A stretch of 64,000 nucleotides of DNA, taken from the NCBI GenBank assembly GCA_000310025.1, contig FN649741.1:239774-303773 (forward strand), given 5' to 3'. This stretch comes from Ectocarpus siliculosus. Its lineage: Eukaryota; Sar; Phaeophyceae; Ectocarpales; Ectocarpaceae. The notes beneath the pieces were generated by a model that ran no database searches, was not told the DNA's origin, and saw nothing but the letters and a program-made list of their open reading frames with translations. Positions within the stretch are counted from its first letter, which is position 1. Each line of letters opens with the position of its first letter. Below, one piece after another: positions 46,547-59,519 of this stretch. The translations under genes were made by a program, and so were the position numbers.

Positions 46547-49500
46547 GATGGGATGAAAGCAAACGTTTCCCTGCGATTGTAGAGGAGTGGGCGAGCGACT
46601 AGCGGTAAGACATCCGTGTTTGCTGTCGATACTGGAGAGGTGCATATATACACTTAAGCATGTACATACCGTACTCGGCGTTTCCCTTTGCACCATCTTC
46701 TCCCCATTATTTCTTCTACGGACAAGCTTGAGTTTTACCGCCGAATGTAGAGTCCGTTTGTCAAGTTACGTCAAAGACCGAGATTTTTTCGTGTGCGAAT
46801 GTTGCTGGGTTATCGCCACAGAACAAACACATTTCCCGATATTCTTCCTGGGTGGCGAGTCAGCGAATTGAGCGACCAACAGCACAGGTGCGGAAAGCCA
46901 TCTCCAAGAAACCCCTCCGTGATTCAGTCAACTCCCCCCGTCCAGACGGCATGACCATGTACTCAGGCAGAAGGCGATCGCACCCAAAACTTGCGAAGGA
47001 GGCGATCGTGGTTTCTCGTGTTTAGAATCCTCGGGGCTGGCGTGTTGGTGGCGTTGTTGCGGTTTTGTGTACGAAACACACAGGGTTAGGTCTGTTGACG
47101 TCGTCATAAGAGTTGGAGGAGAGCTGACCTGCAGTGTTTCGTAGCACATACGTCGCGTCATCGATTGGGTGACGATAGTTAATCGTCCTTCAATCGAGCG
47201 CGTTCGCCGAAGTCGAGCTTGATCGAAGTCAGGGACCGGATGTTTCTTTCGGTTCCAAGTCACGACGAGTCGGTTTCGCGAGGATCTACAGTAGTTGTCG
47301 AGTACACTCGTTTTCTGGATACCCGTTTCGTCTCATCGTGCACGTATTGAGTTGAAAGCATTGGGTAGTCTCTGGTGGGTCTGACACCCGCCTTCGTGAT
47401 TGGACTGTAGGTGATTTGGCTCGCGAGCGCTCCCGGTCCTAGGCCTCGTTGTCTTTCGTCGGCCAGCGGAATGTGTTGGATGATTGTTGTTGATTGTAAG
47501 TGCAGAAGCACCGCAGCAGCGGTGTGAGAAACACTGCCTCGCACGAAGGCGTCATGCCACCTAAGACGTGAAACCTTGCCCTTTTTCTCCCACTGGCTAA
47601 CCAAGATCGAGTGATAGATTCCAGTGTCTGGGCCATGGCGCATATTGAGTATTGGCGTTGTCGTTGTTGTTATAATGGCACGCTTGAGTGCGAATCAGGC
47701 GAAGGGTGGTGTGACTGATGGGCAACGTATGGTGGAAAAAATCCTATCCCGTTTTCCTTTGATGTTGTCCGCTGCGACCGGACCCGCGCTTCTTTTTGCT
47801 TGGGCTTGTTATTGCACGGTGTGAGGCGGTGATCTGGAACCTGACCAAGGGTATTTTATGCATCTCCGATGTTCATTGCAGTAGACTGATAAAAAACGCG
47901 TTACGGCGACGTTGGTGAGGGGTCTGATGTGCATTGAACATCACGGTAGAGTGTTGCGACCGAGGGAGGTGCCACAGAGAGAGATAGCCGTAACTACATG
48001 CGCTTTGCAACTTTGTAGTGAAACAGTCAACATGTGCCGCAGATCGTTATTCAACAAGTGACGATCCTTAGTGGTTCATACTGCCGTCAACGTAACGGGC
48101 GCGCAACTCTTCTCCACCGCTAAAAAGGGAGATTAATTCCAACATATCACTCGGTTGCGTGTAATTGCGTTGTAGACTGGGCTTGAGCCCTGAGAACAGG
48201 AGGCCGTACGCGGGAATGAGTGATGGTGGTGGAGCCTGATATTGGCTTTCGGGAGAGCCCCATCTTCCACAACCGAGGTCATTCAGCTGGGCATGGCGTC
48301 TAACTACATTTGATTGGTAGCTTGAGGACACGGCTTGGGCCCTCGTTGCCGCAATAGTCTGTTGCCGTGGTTCACAACATTCCCAAGTAATTGTACTTGT
48401 GAATGGTCATGGGCATGCGTGGTTACTTACGAAGAGACAAAGGCAACAACTCATTGATGTAAGGTTGGCTGGAGACAAGGAGAAAGGAACGTGGGCTACA
48501 ACTGAGAAAACAGGACCAGATCTCTCCTCTACTCATTCATGACGTGTATTTCACCGAAAACAAAAAAAAAAGCCCGTTGATTGGTGGTTGGAATAATGGA
48601 CAGGCGCCACACCGTGTTTGGCACAGACTTGTAAACATCAACATTCAGTACTTGTATTTTCTTGGTGTTGTGTTGTCCAAACCGACGGCAAAGAAGAGCA
48701 GGAGCACAGAAACGTGCGTAGCCGGAACTGGTGTGCTTCCTTTGAAACAAGTGTCCAGCCAATCGCCTTGGTCCGTATACTACACTCACAAGTACACTGG
48801 ATACACAGGATGTGATGTGGCCAGTTGGATACTGATTGGAATATGCGGCAGGTTGGGGTGGAACGGGAAGCTGGAAGCCTGGTGGTTGGACCACAATGCT
48901 ACAACCCGCGGTGTGGCGAGATTGTTGACTGCACACACACGACGGCGCACAATCTTGGTGAGATTGCGGCCAGGTAGTTGGTGCGCCCGCACCCTCTACT
49001 CTACGTCTTCCATTCACCTGTCTGTGCATGCTCTTCGCCAGGACAAGACTCCACTCACCTAAAACTCTCCTCTCTCGTGCCTTCTAGACTCTACTGCTGT
49101 AGTAGTACTGTAGTAGGTGTTTGACTCGCCGTGCCGCTCGGATGTATGTGTGTTAAACGCGGGTGGGGGTGAAGGCTTGGGTGTACTTGCTGCGCAGGCG
49201 GTAGCCTGATCATGATTGATGATTGATATTGTTGAAAATATACCGAAGATTTGTTGCGGCTCATCGCAGCGCCTGTTCGTTTCATCTCAAGAGAAACTAT
49301 TCGGGAACTAACCGAGTACAGTAGTCTAATCAGCAGGCTCCTTTCCCTTTTCTCACCATAGCGACTTCAACGCATCCCTTCGACTACGGTAGTACCTCGA
49401 ACGGGTTGTCTTTCAGTGATTGCACGTGTATTTTCCAAGAGTATCTGCAATCGGATGTGCCAAGCAACCTTCAGTCATGTGGTACACCGCACGCATTCCC

Positions 49501-50356
49501 CCAATCTCCTGCCGTTGAAAGTTGGATGTGGGCGACGGTCCCTCACACGCCAAGATCTTTCAATTCCAAAACCGTGGAATCCCCCCCCCGACTCTGCTGC
49601 GTTACTGCTGCCGCTACTGCCGCAGCTGCTGTAGGGAAGCCCTGCACCCTGAGCGCCTTAGCGTTGACTTGCTGACGCGCTGACGCGGTGAATGTGCAAC
49701 TGAGCAACGTGCCAACGTGCCAAGCGCCAACCCGCCGCGTGCAAAAACCCGCCGCGTTCGAACGCCGATCATGACAGTCCCTTATTATTACAAGCAGAAC
49801 AACGAACAACAGCAGAGTTGTAGTTCTGTGTAACCATCTTTGCTGCTTGCCGACCACATGGGTCGGAATGCATTCCTTCAGCGCCTTCAGGAGATGGGAG
49901 CAGCAGTGATTCTGTGAATCCTCGGTGTACACTACTGCTGTACTGCTGTAGTTGCGGCGGCAAGGCAACTTTCAGGGTTCGACTGCCGTACGCTGTCTTG
50001 CCAGCCAGGTCCAGTCATCAAATGTGTGTGTGCCTAGAGTACTCTTATAGTCCCAATTGCTTGGTCTGAAAAGTAAGCGCTGGACATTTACATCTAACTA
50101 CAATAAGCAGGACTCAACTTTGGTTCGACTTCATTTATTTTTTTTATATATACTCGAGTCCTCTCAGCCCAGCTTTTTTCCTTCCCCAAACATTCTTCTC
50201 CAGAAGTTCCAATTCTGCCGAGCCTCCCATGGATATGGAAAATTGGGCACACCGTGGATCGTTGAGCCACTGGGCACACCCGCCTCTTCCCATCACTCCT
50301 CCAGATCGCCTGCCCTTTCCACTCTCTCCTCTCCGTATATGCAAAATAAAATAAAT

Positions 50357-51074
50357 AGGCCGGGGGGGGGGCTTGGCAGGTTTCCTCTTCAAAGTTCCAG
50401 GAAACGCCTGCAAATCTCAGTTATCCAAAGTCTAACTCCAGTACGAAACTGCCATCCATGCACCCCCATCACAAATTAATCGTCCGTGCCCCCCCCCTGT
50501 GTACAATGTTAGTGTCTGAGATTGTAGCCCTTATTGCGATACACTACAGATTAGGGGTCCGTGGTTGTCCAAACGATCCTTCTATCATCGAGATCGGTGA
50601 GCTACAAGCTGGGTTGTTGAAGCTGCTGTGCGGTCCGATTTTGAAACGCTTCAAGCATTTAGCAACGGCGAATCAGCGCCTGTACTGTGTAGGTCTGTGG
50701 GGCCATGAACTTCAGCGCAGCTCTTCCCTCACAGTCGATTTTACTGCCTGCGGGGATGTATATGTAGGTCTAGCCAGAAGCAAAGGTGCTTGAAGCGCTT
50801 CGAAATCGGACCGCACAGCAGCTTCAACAATCCAGCTTGTAGCTCACCGATCTCGATGATGGAAGGATTATTTGGAAAATCACGGACCGCTAATCTGTAG
50901 TGTATCGCAAGGGCTTCAATCTCAGACACCATGTAACATTGTACACGAGGGGGGGTGCACGGACGGTGAAATTGGGATGGCAGTTTCGTACTGGAGTTAG
51001 ACTTTGGAAAACTGAGATATGCAGGCGTTTCCTGGAACTTTGAAGAGGAAACCTGCCAAGCCCCCCGCGGCCTT
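50357..51074. repeat. Foldback element: about 290-bp imperfect inverted repeat
   Basis: The left arm is about 50357-50657 and the right arm about 50788-51074, with a 130-bp loop. The arms begin at the outside with a G-tract/GCTTGGCAGGTTTCCTCTTC and end at the inside with CGCTTCAAGCA. Both arms encode a similar short peptide (IHYRL...SIIEIGELQAGLLKLLCG) in opposite directions with indels between them, so it is a leftover of shared sequence and not evidence for a gene. A foldback or MITE-like origin is likely. No clear target duplication was found. Confidence 0.7.
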
Positions 51075-51474
51075 AAGGATTGCCCCCCCGCCCCCCAATG
51101 GGGCCGTTGTTTGTGCCGCATGTAACGTGTGGGATCCTTCTGGCGCACACACACGGTTGTTTGTGTCGTTCGCATGCGCATGAAGCCCACGGGGTATCTC
51201 ATGGGGCGCCCGGCCAACCAGCAACTGTTCCAAAACAGATCATAGTGTCATGAAAGCAACATACAAGTTCCTCAAGATCCAGCGGACTTCGGGGTGATAA
51301 AAAAGACCATCAACGACATGAATCAGAATTTGATTTATTGTTATGTTTTAGAAAACTTCGTACTTGCGACTGGTGGTACACTTGAAGTAGGACGGCTCGA
51401 AGCCAAGAAGAGTCGCCGTGCAGTGCACCATAGTCGACAGCAGCAGTTAGCAGCAGGCGGTTCCTGATACCGAC

Positions 51475-51800
51475 TCAAACCCATACGCGCAGTCGGTACT
51501 GGGCAGCGCCAAGAAACGTTGATGCCCAGCGATATGCATGGAAGAAGAGGAAGCCAAACTATGTGAAACTACTGATGGACAATCATACGTACGTGACATA
51601 GCTCTGGATACGTACACACAAAAGATGACACTACGGTCGGGAAGATTCAAAGCGACACATGGCAAAGGTGTACGACATAATAACCCAAACGCGAAGTCGG
51701 CATTGGGCAGCGCCAAGAAACGTTCACACCCAGCGATATGCATGGAGAGGAGAGGAAGCACATGTGGAGCTACGCATGGACAATCATACTTGCATAACCC
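51475..51800. repeat. Diverged direct repeat, period about 204 bp
   Basis: Units of about 110-120 bp begin near 51,475 and 51,679. They share GGGCAGCGCCAAGAAACGTT and CCCAGCGATATGCATGGA and then GGACAATCATAC. On the minus strand both read MHIAGxxRFLALP, but no longer reading frame is supported. Confidence 0.65.
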
Positions 51801-52925
51801 TTGGTCATGTACACGAACACTTATTCAACAGACTCAATGAACACTCTCTAGGAAGTGCCATACCACCTTCTCTACAATTTCGCGGGCTTCCCATCCGCGT
51901 CAATGAGCACTCTTCAACTCGACGAGAAAGAAAGACGCCTCTTCACGTCAACTCAATAAGCAGCACCCACTCAATTCCTTCTTCGACTGCTCAGCAGCTG
52001 ACAACAGCGGACCTTACGTCACTGGGGCCATGCCCCTCCGGCACGGTCCTTCTATCTTGTATGGAGAGCGCCGCAGACGGAGATATAGCATCGACTGATG
52101 TAGCGCGCGGCTGCTGGGTAATTGTGCAGGGCATTCCTGATCCTCAACCTGCCATCACTGCTGCCCCCTTCTCACACAGGCAAGGGTACTAGACGCGACG
52201 TGTCGCAAAAATTCCCAAGAGGTTCGGAGGCGCCTTCCACTTCTGCTGACCAGAGATCAGCACCACAGATACCCCCCTCTTCCCCCCAGCAGCTTGGTTG
52301 GCTCCTACACAAAAAATCCTCGGCTTGCACGACTTATTGTCTACAGGCATCTCGTCCCAGAGGGTCTTGGTACTCAACGCCCTGCTATCGATGCTCCCAA
52401 ACATTTCCCGCCCTCTCTCTCTGCCGCTGCATACAACCGCAAACAGAAAGCAACGCATCGCCATCTTCATGACGCATGGTCTATTTAGATGCTCCTGCTC
52501 CTCACCATCTGTTGCTGCTACCCAGTAGGGCAACTGCTACCCCCCCCCCTTCCCTCTCCAAAGCCGATTTGTCGGCAACTGTAGACTCTCTCCACTGTGG
52601 CCTTTAACCATCGCCGCTGCCTGCCGGCGATCCCTCCGTGATTTCACATTGAAATCTGCAGTCAATTCTCACCATGAAATATGATACATACGTGGAATAA
52701 CTCAGACGACGACACACGCGATTTGGCAGCATGTTCTGCCCGAAAAAATACGTCATGTTGCTCTCTACCGCATAACGCCAACGCCTTTAAATAGTAGAGT
52801 GGCATCTGCGCAACATCAGAAAAAATGACAAACACCAAAGGGCTTTCAACACATCGTAGGGGTAGCCAAGTGGTCGATCGGCTGTCGATCCCTCATCACG
52901 GAGCTCCTGCACACAAAGTCGACCC

Positions 52926-54590
52926 TCACGTCGATCCCCTCAGCCCGAACGCATCAAAAGCTGCCCAGGTTTCAGACATGTCCACCATCTCCCCAGAAAC
53001 CCGCGCCCTGTCCAAGGCGATTGCAACGAGCCCGGCCTCAAGCGCATCGACTATGCCCACGGGCAGCTCTATGGCCTCGCCCCTCAGGAACGCGGCGACG
53101 TCTGCCACCATCAGATCATCGGCGCCGTAGTGCGCCGCCTTCTTGGCCTCGTCGAGGTCGTTGTAGTCGTGGTCGGCGATGATGCTACCGTCCCGGAGGG
53201 TGGCCTTGAGGTAGCCGCGGACGAAGTCGCCCTCGATCATCCCGCGGGCGCCCATCACGCAGAACCGCCTGTGTTCGTCGGGCACGTTGAGGTTCGTGTG
53301 GAAGGCCATCGACGCGCCCGTCTCGTACTGCAGGATGGCCGTCTGGTGGTCGATGATGTCGCTGTCGCTGCGAAAGGCGTCGTCGACGCCGTTCCACACG
53401 CTCTCCTTGGTGTGCATGATCCCGTCTTCTTTCGTCTCAGACGCGGGGGCGTACTCCGGCAGGTAGGACTTCTTGCCTCCGAAGCTCGCCACCTTTACCG
53501 GTCGCGAGCCGGTCATCTAGAGGAGCGATGCGCCAGCCAGACAACGGTGAGAGACACGAGAAACCGTCTTGAGAAACAAAGATCGAGATTCTGTTATCTC
53601 AAACAGTGATATAGATGGCATGATGCCAGCGGCGACACTAGATTGAACATTGCTGTCTACCCAACTTATTCATTTTCTCTCGCAACTGCAAACGTCTGTT
53701 ACGGGGTTACACATGAGACTCACATGTGCATGGCGCACGCGTTCGTTTTTATCGCGACAAGGTTAAGGCGGTTCTATACTCAAGTGAACCTAAAACAAGC
53801 GCTGCAGCACGGTGTACACTGCGGAAGAAACCCTGAAAACACAAACGTTTCAGCTAGGGTTCGACACGCCCAGCTTGCTGACACAGTCCTGATGGTTGAA
53901 ACGTGTGGTTGAACAACGGAACAAAAAGAGTGAGTTGCCTAATTATGCAGGATAACCGGTCGCCTTTCGTAAATTATTCTTCCCTGCAGCGTTCTGCTTG
54001 GATACGCAATGTTCCTTCCAACACGAAACACCCACCATGTTGTAGATGTCAAGGTCGTGACAGCACTTCTCTAGCATGAAACCCCCCGACAGCTTGGACA
54101 GCCTCCGCCAGTCGCGCATGAAGAACGCGCCATGGTACGGGCCGATGTGTTCGTTCGCCTCCAGGCTCACGACGGGTCCCAGCTTCCCCAACACGGCACG
54201 CAGGTCGGACATGTGCTTCGAGTACCGCAGCACCAGCCCCACCATCACCCGATCCGGGCCGTGCTCCTTGAGCAGCGCCGCCAGCTCCAGCGTCTCCTGC
54301 TCGGAGATGACGACGGGCTTCTCCGTGAAGACGCGGACGCCGGCGGCCAGGCCGGCCTTGATGTGTTCCAGGTGGAAGTTGTTGGGAGAGCCGACGAAGA
54401 AGAGGTCGGGCTTGGTCTCTCGAAGCATCTCCTCGACGCTGTCGAACGGGGGAACGTCCTCGCCAATCTTGGACAGGAAGGCCGGCTGCGGGTCGTGATA
54501 ACCCACGAACTCTATCTCCGGCATCTTCTCCTTCATTATCGCCAGGACGTGTCCCGCACGGAGGCCTACGCCAGCTGTCACAACCTTCAT
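52926..54590 (-). CDS. Gfo/Idh/MocA-family NAD(P)-dependent oxidoreductase
   Basis: There are two exons, 54036-54590 and 52926-53516, joined in phase 0 across a 519-nt GT-AG intron, giving 381 residues, the usual family length. The N-terminal Rossmann domain begins MKVVTAGVG. The family EKP motif is at residues 90-92 (VFTEKPVVIS), with the Lys expected at the nicotinamide site. HDLD at 178-181 supplies the His/Asp pair typical of the catalytic region. Exon 2 carries the C-terminal beta-sheet domain. Members oxidise or reduce sugars, inositols and related polyols; the substrate is not predictable here. The donor was set at ATG/GTGGGT, because the joined YNMMTGSRPV matches the family pattern. 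Upstream in-frame codons to 54827 have no domain character. It faces the same way as the FMO-like gene, but 6 kb separate them. Confidence 0.87.
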
Positions 54591-57500
54591 TCTGGACGAG
54601 TTTGGCCGCTGGCAAGATGGTGGGGGGATGGGAGAGCGAGTGTTATTCATATACCACGAGATGGAGAAACATGCTGTTGGCGGGGCATCGTGGATCGTAG
54701 AGGGGGGCCCCCACGAGCAGCACATAATTTTCTCTAGAACCACCCTCCATCTAATTTGGCGGACTTTGGCACACATTGACATGTAACCCCCCCCCCCCCT
54801 CCCCTCCAATTCTGGTGTTTCAGCCACTGCTGCTGTTGTGAACGGCTAGGATTAAAGCCCAACACTGCGCAGCCCTTGAAGCAAGCGCTTGGGTGCGGCG
54901 TGAGAGTGATGTTTTCAAACTCTCTGCGAAATGCTCAGTTGGATAGGTTGATCGTTCACGAAGCAAGTCTGTCTTGACGAAAACAAGTAGACTCCCGTCA
55001 CACCTTGCGGGAAAATCGAAACGAAGGGGAGGTGGCAAGCTCGCAGATGGCGGGGAACCCTTTTTCAATTGCGTGGTGACGACTTGATTTACGCTAGTTG
55101 GACGCATGTGATTAAGCACTATATCTAGAACTAAACACAAGAAATAACACAATCAAGCAAAGCCCGCGCGCGGTTCGTGCGGCGGGACAAGGGCACCGAC
55201 AAAGCACGAAAATACACTGAAGGCTCTCTACTATTTTGATATACTTGACGGGGGAGGACTTTTCGCGAAATAGGTAGTTGTCGATGTCTGACAGCGCTGT
55301 AGCTCCTAGATGCCGCCGATTCTCTGCATACCATGTCGATGCATCACAAAACACACCGGCACGACCGCACCTACGACCAAGCACGAACATCTTCCCGCGT
55401 GGATGAAACGGTAGGACTTGGTGTCTTCGTTCTTTCGTGGTTACGCTGTCGTCGAGAAACGTAACTCGCCGTACGTGTCGGTCTATTTCTTCTACAGCAA
55501 CTACACTAATATAGCGTTCCCTGTACAATATGAGGCCGCATAGTGCCAGTGGATTGGGTCGGCATTTTACTGGGCACCCGGTGCTATTCAGAGTACGAGA
55601 CAACTTGAATATGTTCCACTACCTACATAATTCAAGAGATTTCACCGGCCTTACACTACTGTATACAAGGCGACCGACCGGTCTTACTACTGTAGTGCGG
55701 CCTTACAATGTATACAGAGACCGCTACTGATGCAGTTGGAAAGTGCAGCGGACGAGTGCTACAACTAATGGAGTGGGACATCTGTCGATCCGAAGAAAAC
55801 GACTTGAACCCAGAGTTAATGTCAAATCAGATTGGGCACAGCATTGACACGCGCCGATCGTTTTCGCCCTGATCCCAGGCAAGTTGTTGCATCACGCGGA
55901 ACTGGAGGCAGAATCCTGAGCCGATAAACAACAGGATACAAACGATTCGTCGAGAAGATCATAAAAGAGTGCCTTGTTCTTTAAGGAATAATAAAAACAC
56001 ACACAGAAACACTACCCATTCGAGATATACCCACAGTCGAACGGGATGTGGTGGAGTCTTTTCAGTGAGTGGAGGGAAACCGGCTGAGTACTGGACTTAT
56101 TTCGAGTCTTTTTAAGTCTACACTGACTGATGATTTATACCAGTGATGCCAGCTGGTGCTAAGTACAAAAACATCTGTATAGGTAACTTACATTTTACAA
56201 TACATTCCCTGTAGTTCTCTACTGGGTCAACGACAAAATATCGGGGAGAATCCCTCCGTTGTGTCGTGTATTGTAAAATGTAACCTTCACAGGGGACACG
56301 GCGCAGTGTCTATTGACAGCTTGCTGGTTTATTAGACATATTAGGAATAATATTGTAAAAATCGTGAAAGGTGGAACGAAGTCTACAGCAGTACATCACC
56401 AGCCCTACATCACTCGTTTTTCAAATCTACAGATTTTTGAATTTCACGGACAGCAGGTGTTTCCCGCCGTTTTTTTAAATTTACAAATTGTTTTTGATCC
56501 TTTGGGGTAACGTATCAGTGATGTTTATACAGCAGTAGATGAGAATGGTATACCTGGTGCATGGTAGGTAGGGCATACCATTCAGGTTGTATCATGTTAG
56601 CTTGTTTCTTGTTATGTTGGGTGTTGGTAAACACCATCAGTAGAGCATGGAAAGTTGTCAAATGATTTACATCCAATGTGGTGGTTGTTGTCAACTTCCC
56701 TGGTGTTCCTCAAAGCGGTTTGTCGAGATATCTTGTCGCAACCATGTCGTAATCACGTCGTAGAGCATCCGTCATGAAGGTCAGCAGCAGCAGCGAGCTT
56801 GTTCTATGCCACATCAGTAAGTAAAGCAGCAGTGCTGAAATGGGTAAATCAAGGCGAAATACTACAGCTATGTACATAGCTCCCTCCTGTCACTATTCGT
56901 CAGAGTCAAGTTCGCTTCATACAAAAGAACAAAGAGCGTCTTTCTGTGAGGTTATGTTTACGTTCTAAAGAGCGCGTGCCAGCCAGCACGCCGATGTGAC
57001 TGAGGTGCTTGTTTCTGGCAAAAAATAAATAAATAAAGGCTAACATATTGTCCGCCGGAGGGCGGAGGAACAATAAAAGTATGAAATCTAGCCAAGGGTG
57101 AGAAAGAACAGAATCGTCTGCAAGCAGGTAGCCTTCTACTCCCCGAGAGAGCGGCATACACAACAACACTACCATCGAACAGCGACCACAAGCCACCGAG
57201 AGGCTACCAAAGACAGGCCCAAGCAAGGCTTCCGAGGCTAAACGCGGCATGACACGTACAACAGAATGTTGAGCAGAGCAAGCGTTCGTTCGGAACTGGC
57301 ACACGCCCGACGCACACACGTTTGCTTGCGATACATGTCAGAATCCACAATAAATCGATCCTCCTTCCTCCGTCGCGTGGTGATTATTGGATAGCTCGCT
57401 GAAGCGCGCTTAACCATGCTCAAGTTGCTGAGCCCGGTGCAGGTGACATTTACTCGTGGGGAGTAATTCCTTAAGCTCTCGCGAACGCCGATGTTGCTTG

Positions 57501-59519
57501 CCTGTGTATCCGGCAACACATTCTCAACCCACACACAGCTTGTTGGTTCAGTTCATACAGCTGATGGTGTGCTTTCAAACTAATCGAGCTGCGTCATTAT
57601 CCCGACCCCGCCCTCCCCTTTCTAAGGTGTGCTCGGTTACGCTCCAACCAAACGCGATTGATTTTGTTTGCCTGCCCAATCTTCTGCTGACCTTTGACGG
57701 TGTGTCGGAGATCTGATGTTCGACCTGCCCGAAAAACCACTCCGTCCGGCGCTACTCCGCTTCCTCCCCCTCTCCGCGCCTGTGTATGTCCTCACGCGGA
57801 AAGGCGGCACCGGATGCGGAGTTTCTGGCACAGCAGTGATGTGTGGTTGGAGTACTCCCTCGGGGAGAGGCGTTCACCTCAAACTAAGTCTCACCGGTGT
57901 GTGACTGGGTGCGTGTGGGGTGTGGGACGTGGGAGGCTCGAGCAAGGAGCGCGCAGCTTTTTTTTGGCGGCGCGGGACTGTCAGGTGCGGGGGAACCTGC
58001 CGGGGTGCCGGGTGCCGATCTGCTGTCTGGTGGTGCTTGGGTGTGCACAGGAGACAGGAGACCAGTAGTGTAGACTTCAACATCAGCTGGTGGTGAGATG
58101 CGCATGAATGCACAGATGTGCCAACTTGTCTTGATTGAGCACTGCTCTTCTTCCCCATAGGGGAGACATCACTGCTGTATGTGTTGCTCGAGGAAGAATA
58201 TAAATGTGCTGCTGGCTGCTGGCTGTACAGCATGCTGGCCGTTGTTCAATGAACCGACCATCATTTCAATGAATGCACTGCGTGTAGTTTGTCCTGGATC
58301 CTGAACTCTATATCTTTCGATAGGCTCCGAGGTGTGCACTCCAGTTAGTGTAAAATAACACTCCCGTGGCCTTCGTCTTGTGTGACCGCGGCTGTCCGAA
58401 TTTGTACCGAAATGTGTCAGGATGTCAGGATTGACGTTTGGATGTTTGGATGACAAAAAAATGTGTGTCCATCAGTCAGTATCGTCCGGGGTTCTTCTGT
58501 TGTCTACAATATAAATCAATCCAAAACTCGCGCAGAGATGGCCAGATTCTCAGATATCATCGCAAGCTCGAGGTTGGGTGGTCTTTATTTTGTGTTTTCG
58601 ACTCCCGGATAAATGTGTGCGCGTGCGTACAGGAGTTGTAAACTACAGCAGCAGTACATACATGTAACAACACCGCCGTATATCTATCTGCCGACCACGA
58701 CATATTTTCCGCGATATCTTTGGCACAGGCAGGCTTGTTCGTGACTTGCGTCGGTCAGCGTAGTATGTCCTCAACAGACTAATATTTGGTAAATCGACAC
58801 GGCGGAGGGCCAAATATTACAAATGCTCCTCTCTCTCTTCGGCCGCCATATTTCAACATGAACAACACGTCGTCGAGCCCACAGACAACCATTATCAGAT
58901 CATCACGGTTGGTTGTGACGCACTCACACGTTGCCACTCTCACGGATTCTTGTAGGGGGTGTCTTGCGCGTGGAAGAGGAATGGTCCATGCTACACCTGG
59001 AATGTACTTCATTGGCCTATCCATGGGCGAGTGAGAGACATGTGCGAGGCAAGAAGAGCCTCGCGTCGTGCACGTTACTCCCAAACAGCCCCTAGTGTTA
59101 TGGTATTTGGAGGTAGACATGTGATCGTGGTTGATCATGGTTATTTGGCGCCGTCGGATGCTAAGACGTGACGTCATGCTAGATCAGGGCTTTATGCCGA
59201 GACATGTGCCCTTCTGTTCAGTGTGTGCGTACAGGTGATCTATGATCGCGTGTGCGTGGGATATTGTGAGTTGGCTTGGAAAGCGTTAATCAAGAGAAAG
59301 AGAACAACGGAAAGCAACAACAACCTGCTACTGTGGTCGGACAAGAGAGTTCCACACAGCTCTAAGGTGATTGATTCTGAAGGAAGGGGTCAAATACCAT
59401 TACACTGGCGTTGTTGGTTTTGGTCGTGTTGCTTGATTCTTGCGTTCAATTGATTTTGATTTTTTCGCTTTTTTGCAGTCTGCTGCATAGCGGCAGGGTA
59501 ACAGACTTGTGGCCCTGCT
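54591..59519. other. Intergenic interval left of the fossil element
   Basis: These 4.9 kb have no supported gene. A C-tract is at 54,787-54,800. A short TIR element is at 56182-56285. Copies of TACAGCAGTA occur at 56,384 and 56,528. Open frames (for example 55112-55603 minus, 56906-57319 minus, 57694-58068 plus) are under 170 codons and show nothing recognisable. Part of the right end could belong to the 5' end of the element that begins near 59.5 kb, but no terminal repeat partner lies in the window. Confidence 0.5.
56182..56285. mobile_element. Short TIR element (MITE-like), about 104 bp
   Basis: TTACATTTTACAATACA (56188-56204) and its exact reverse complement (56267-56283) form 17-bp perfect inverted repeats around 62 bp. 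The outer bases GGT..ACC extend the symmetry, with a small insertion on the left. There is no coding capacity. The size and structure fit a miniature inverted-repeat element; a transcriptional hairpin is the alternative. Confidence 0.5.

Larger units (their letters stand above)
46547..52925. other. Gene-poor interval between FMO-like and Gfo/Idh-like genes
   Basis: These 6.4 kb hold no gene I can support. Frames up to 177 codons (for example 48544-49062 and 51659-52192 on plus, 47260-47643 on minus) lack recognisable domains and have overlapping rivals in other frames. The interval contains the foldback repeat at 50357-51074, the direct repeat at 51475-51800, poly-C/poly-G tracts near 49,580, 50,362, 50,490 and 52,543, and several copies of the short motif TACTGCTGTA (49,092; 49,933; 49,941). 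Confidence 0.55.

Noticed and set aside
48544-49062. A 172-codon plus-strand frame in the gene-poor interval
   Set aside because: A 166-codon frame covers the same DNA on the other strand and neither has recognisable features; chance frames are likely.
52855-52930. Possible tRNA or tRNA-derived SINE: TAGCCAAGTGG resembles an A box
   Set aside because: No B box follows at the right distance and no cloverleaf closes; the region also overlaps the 3' end of the Gfo/Idh-like gene.
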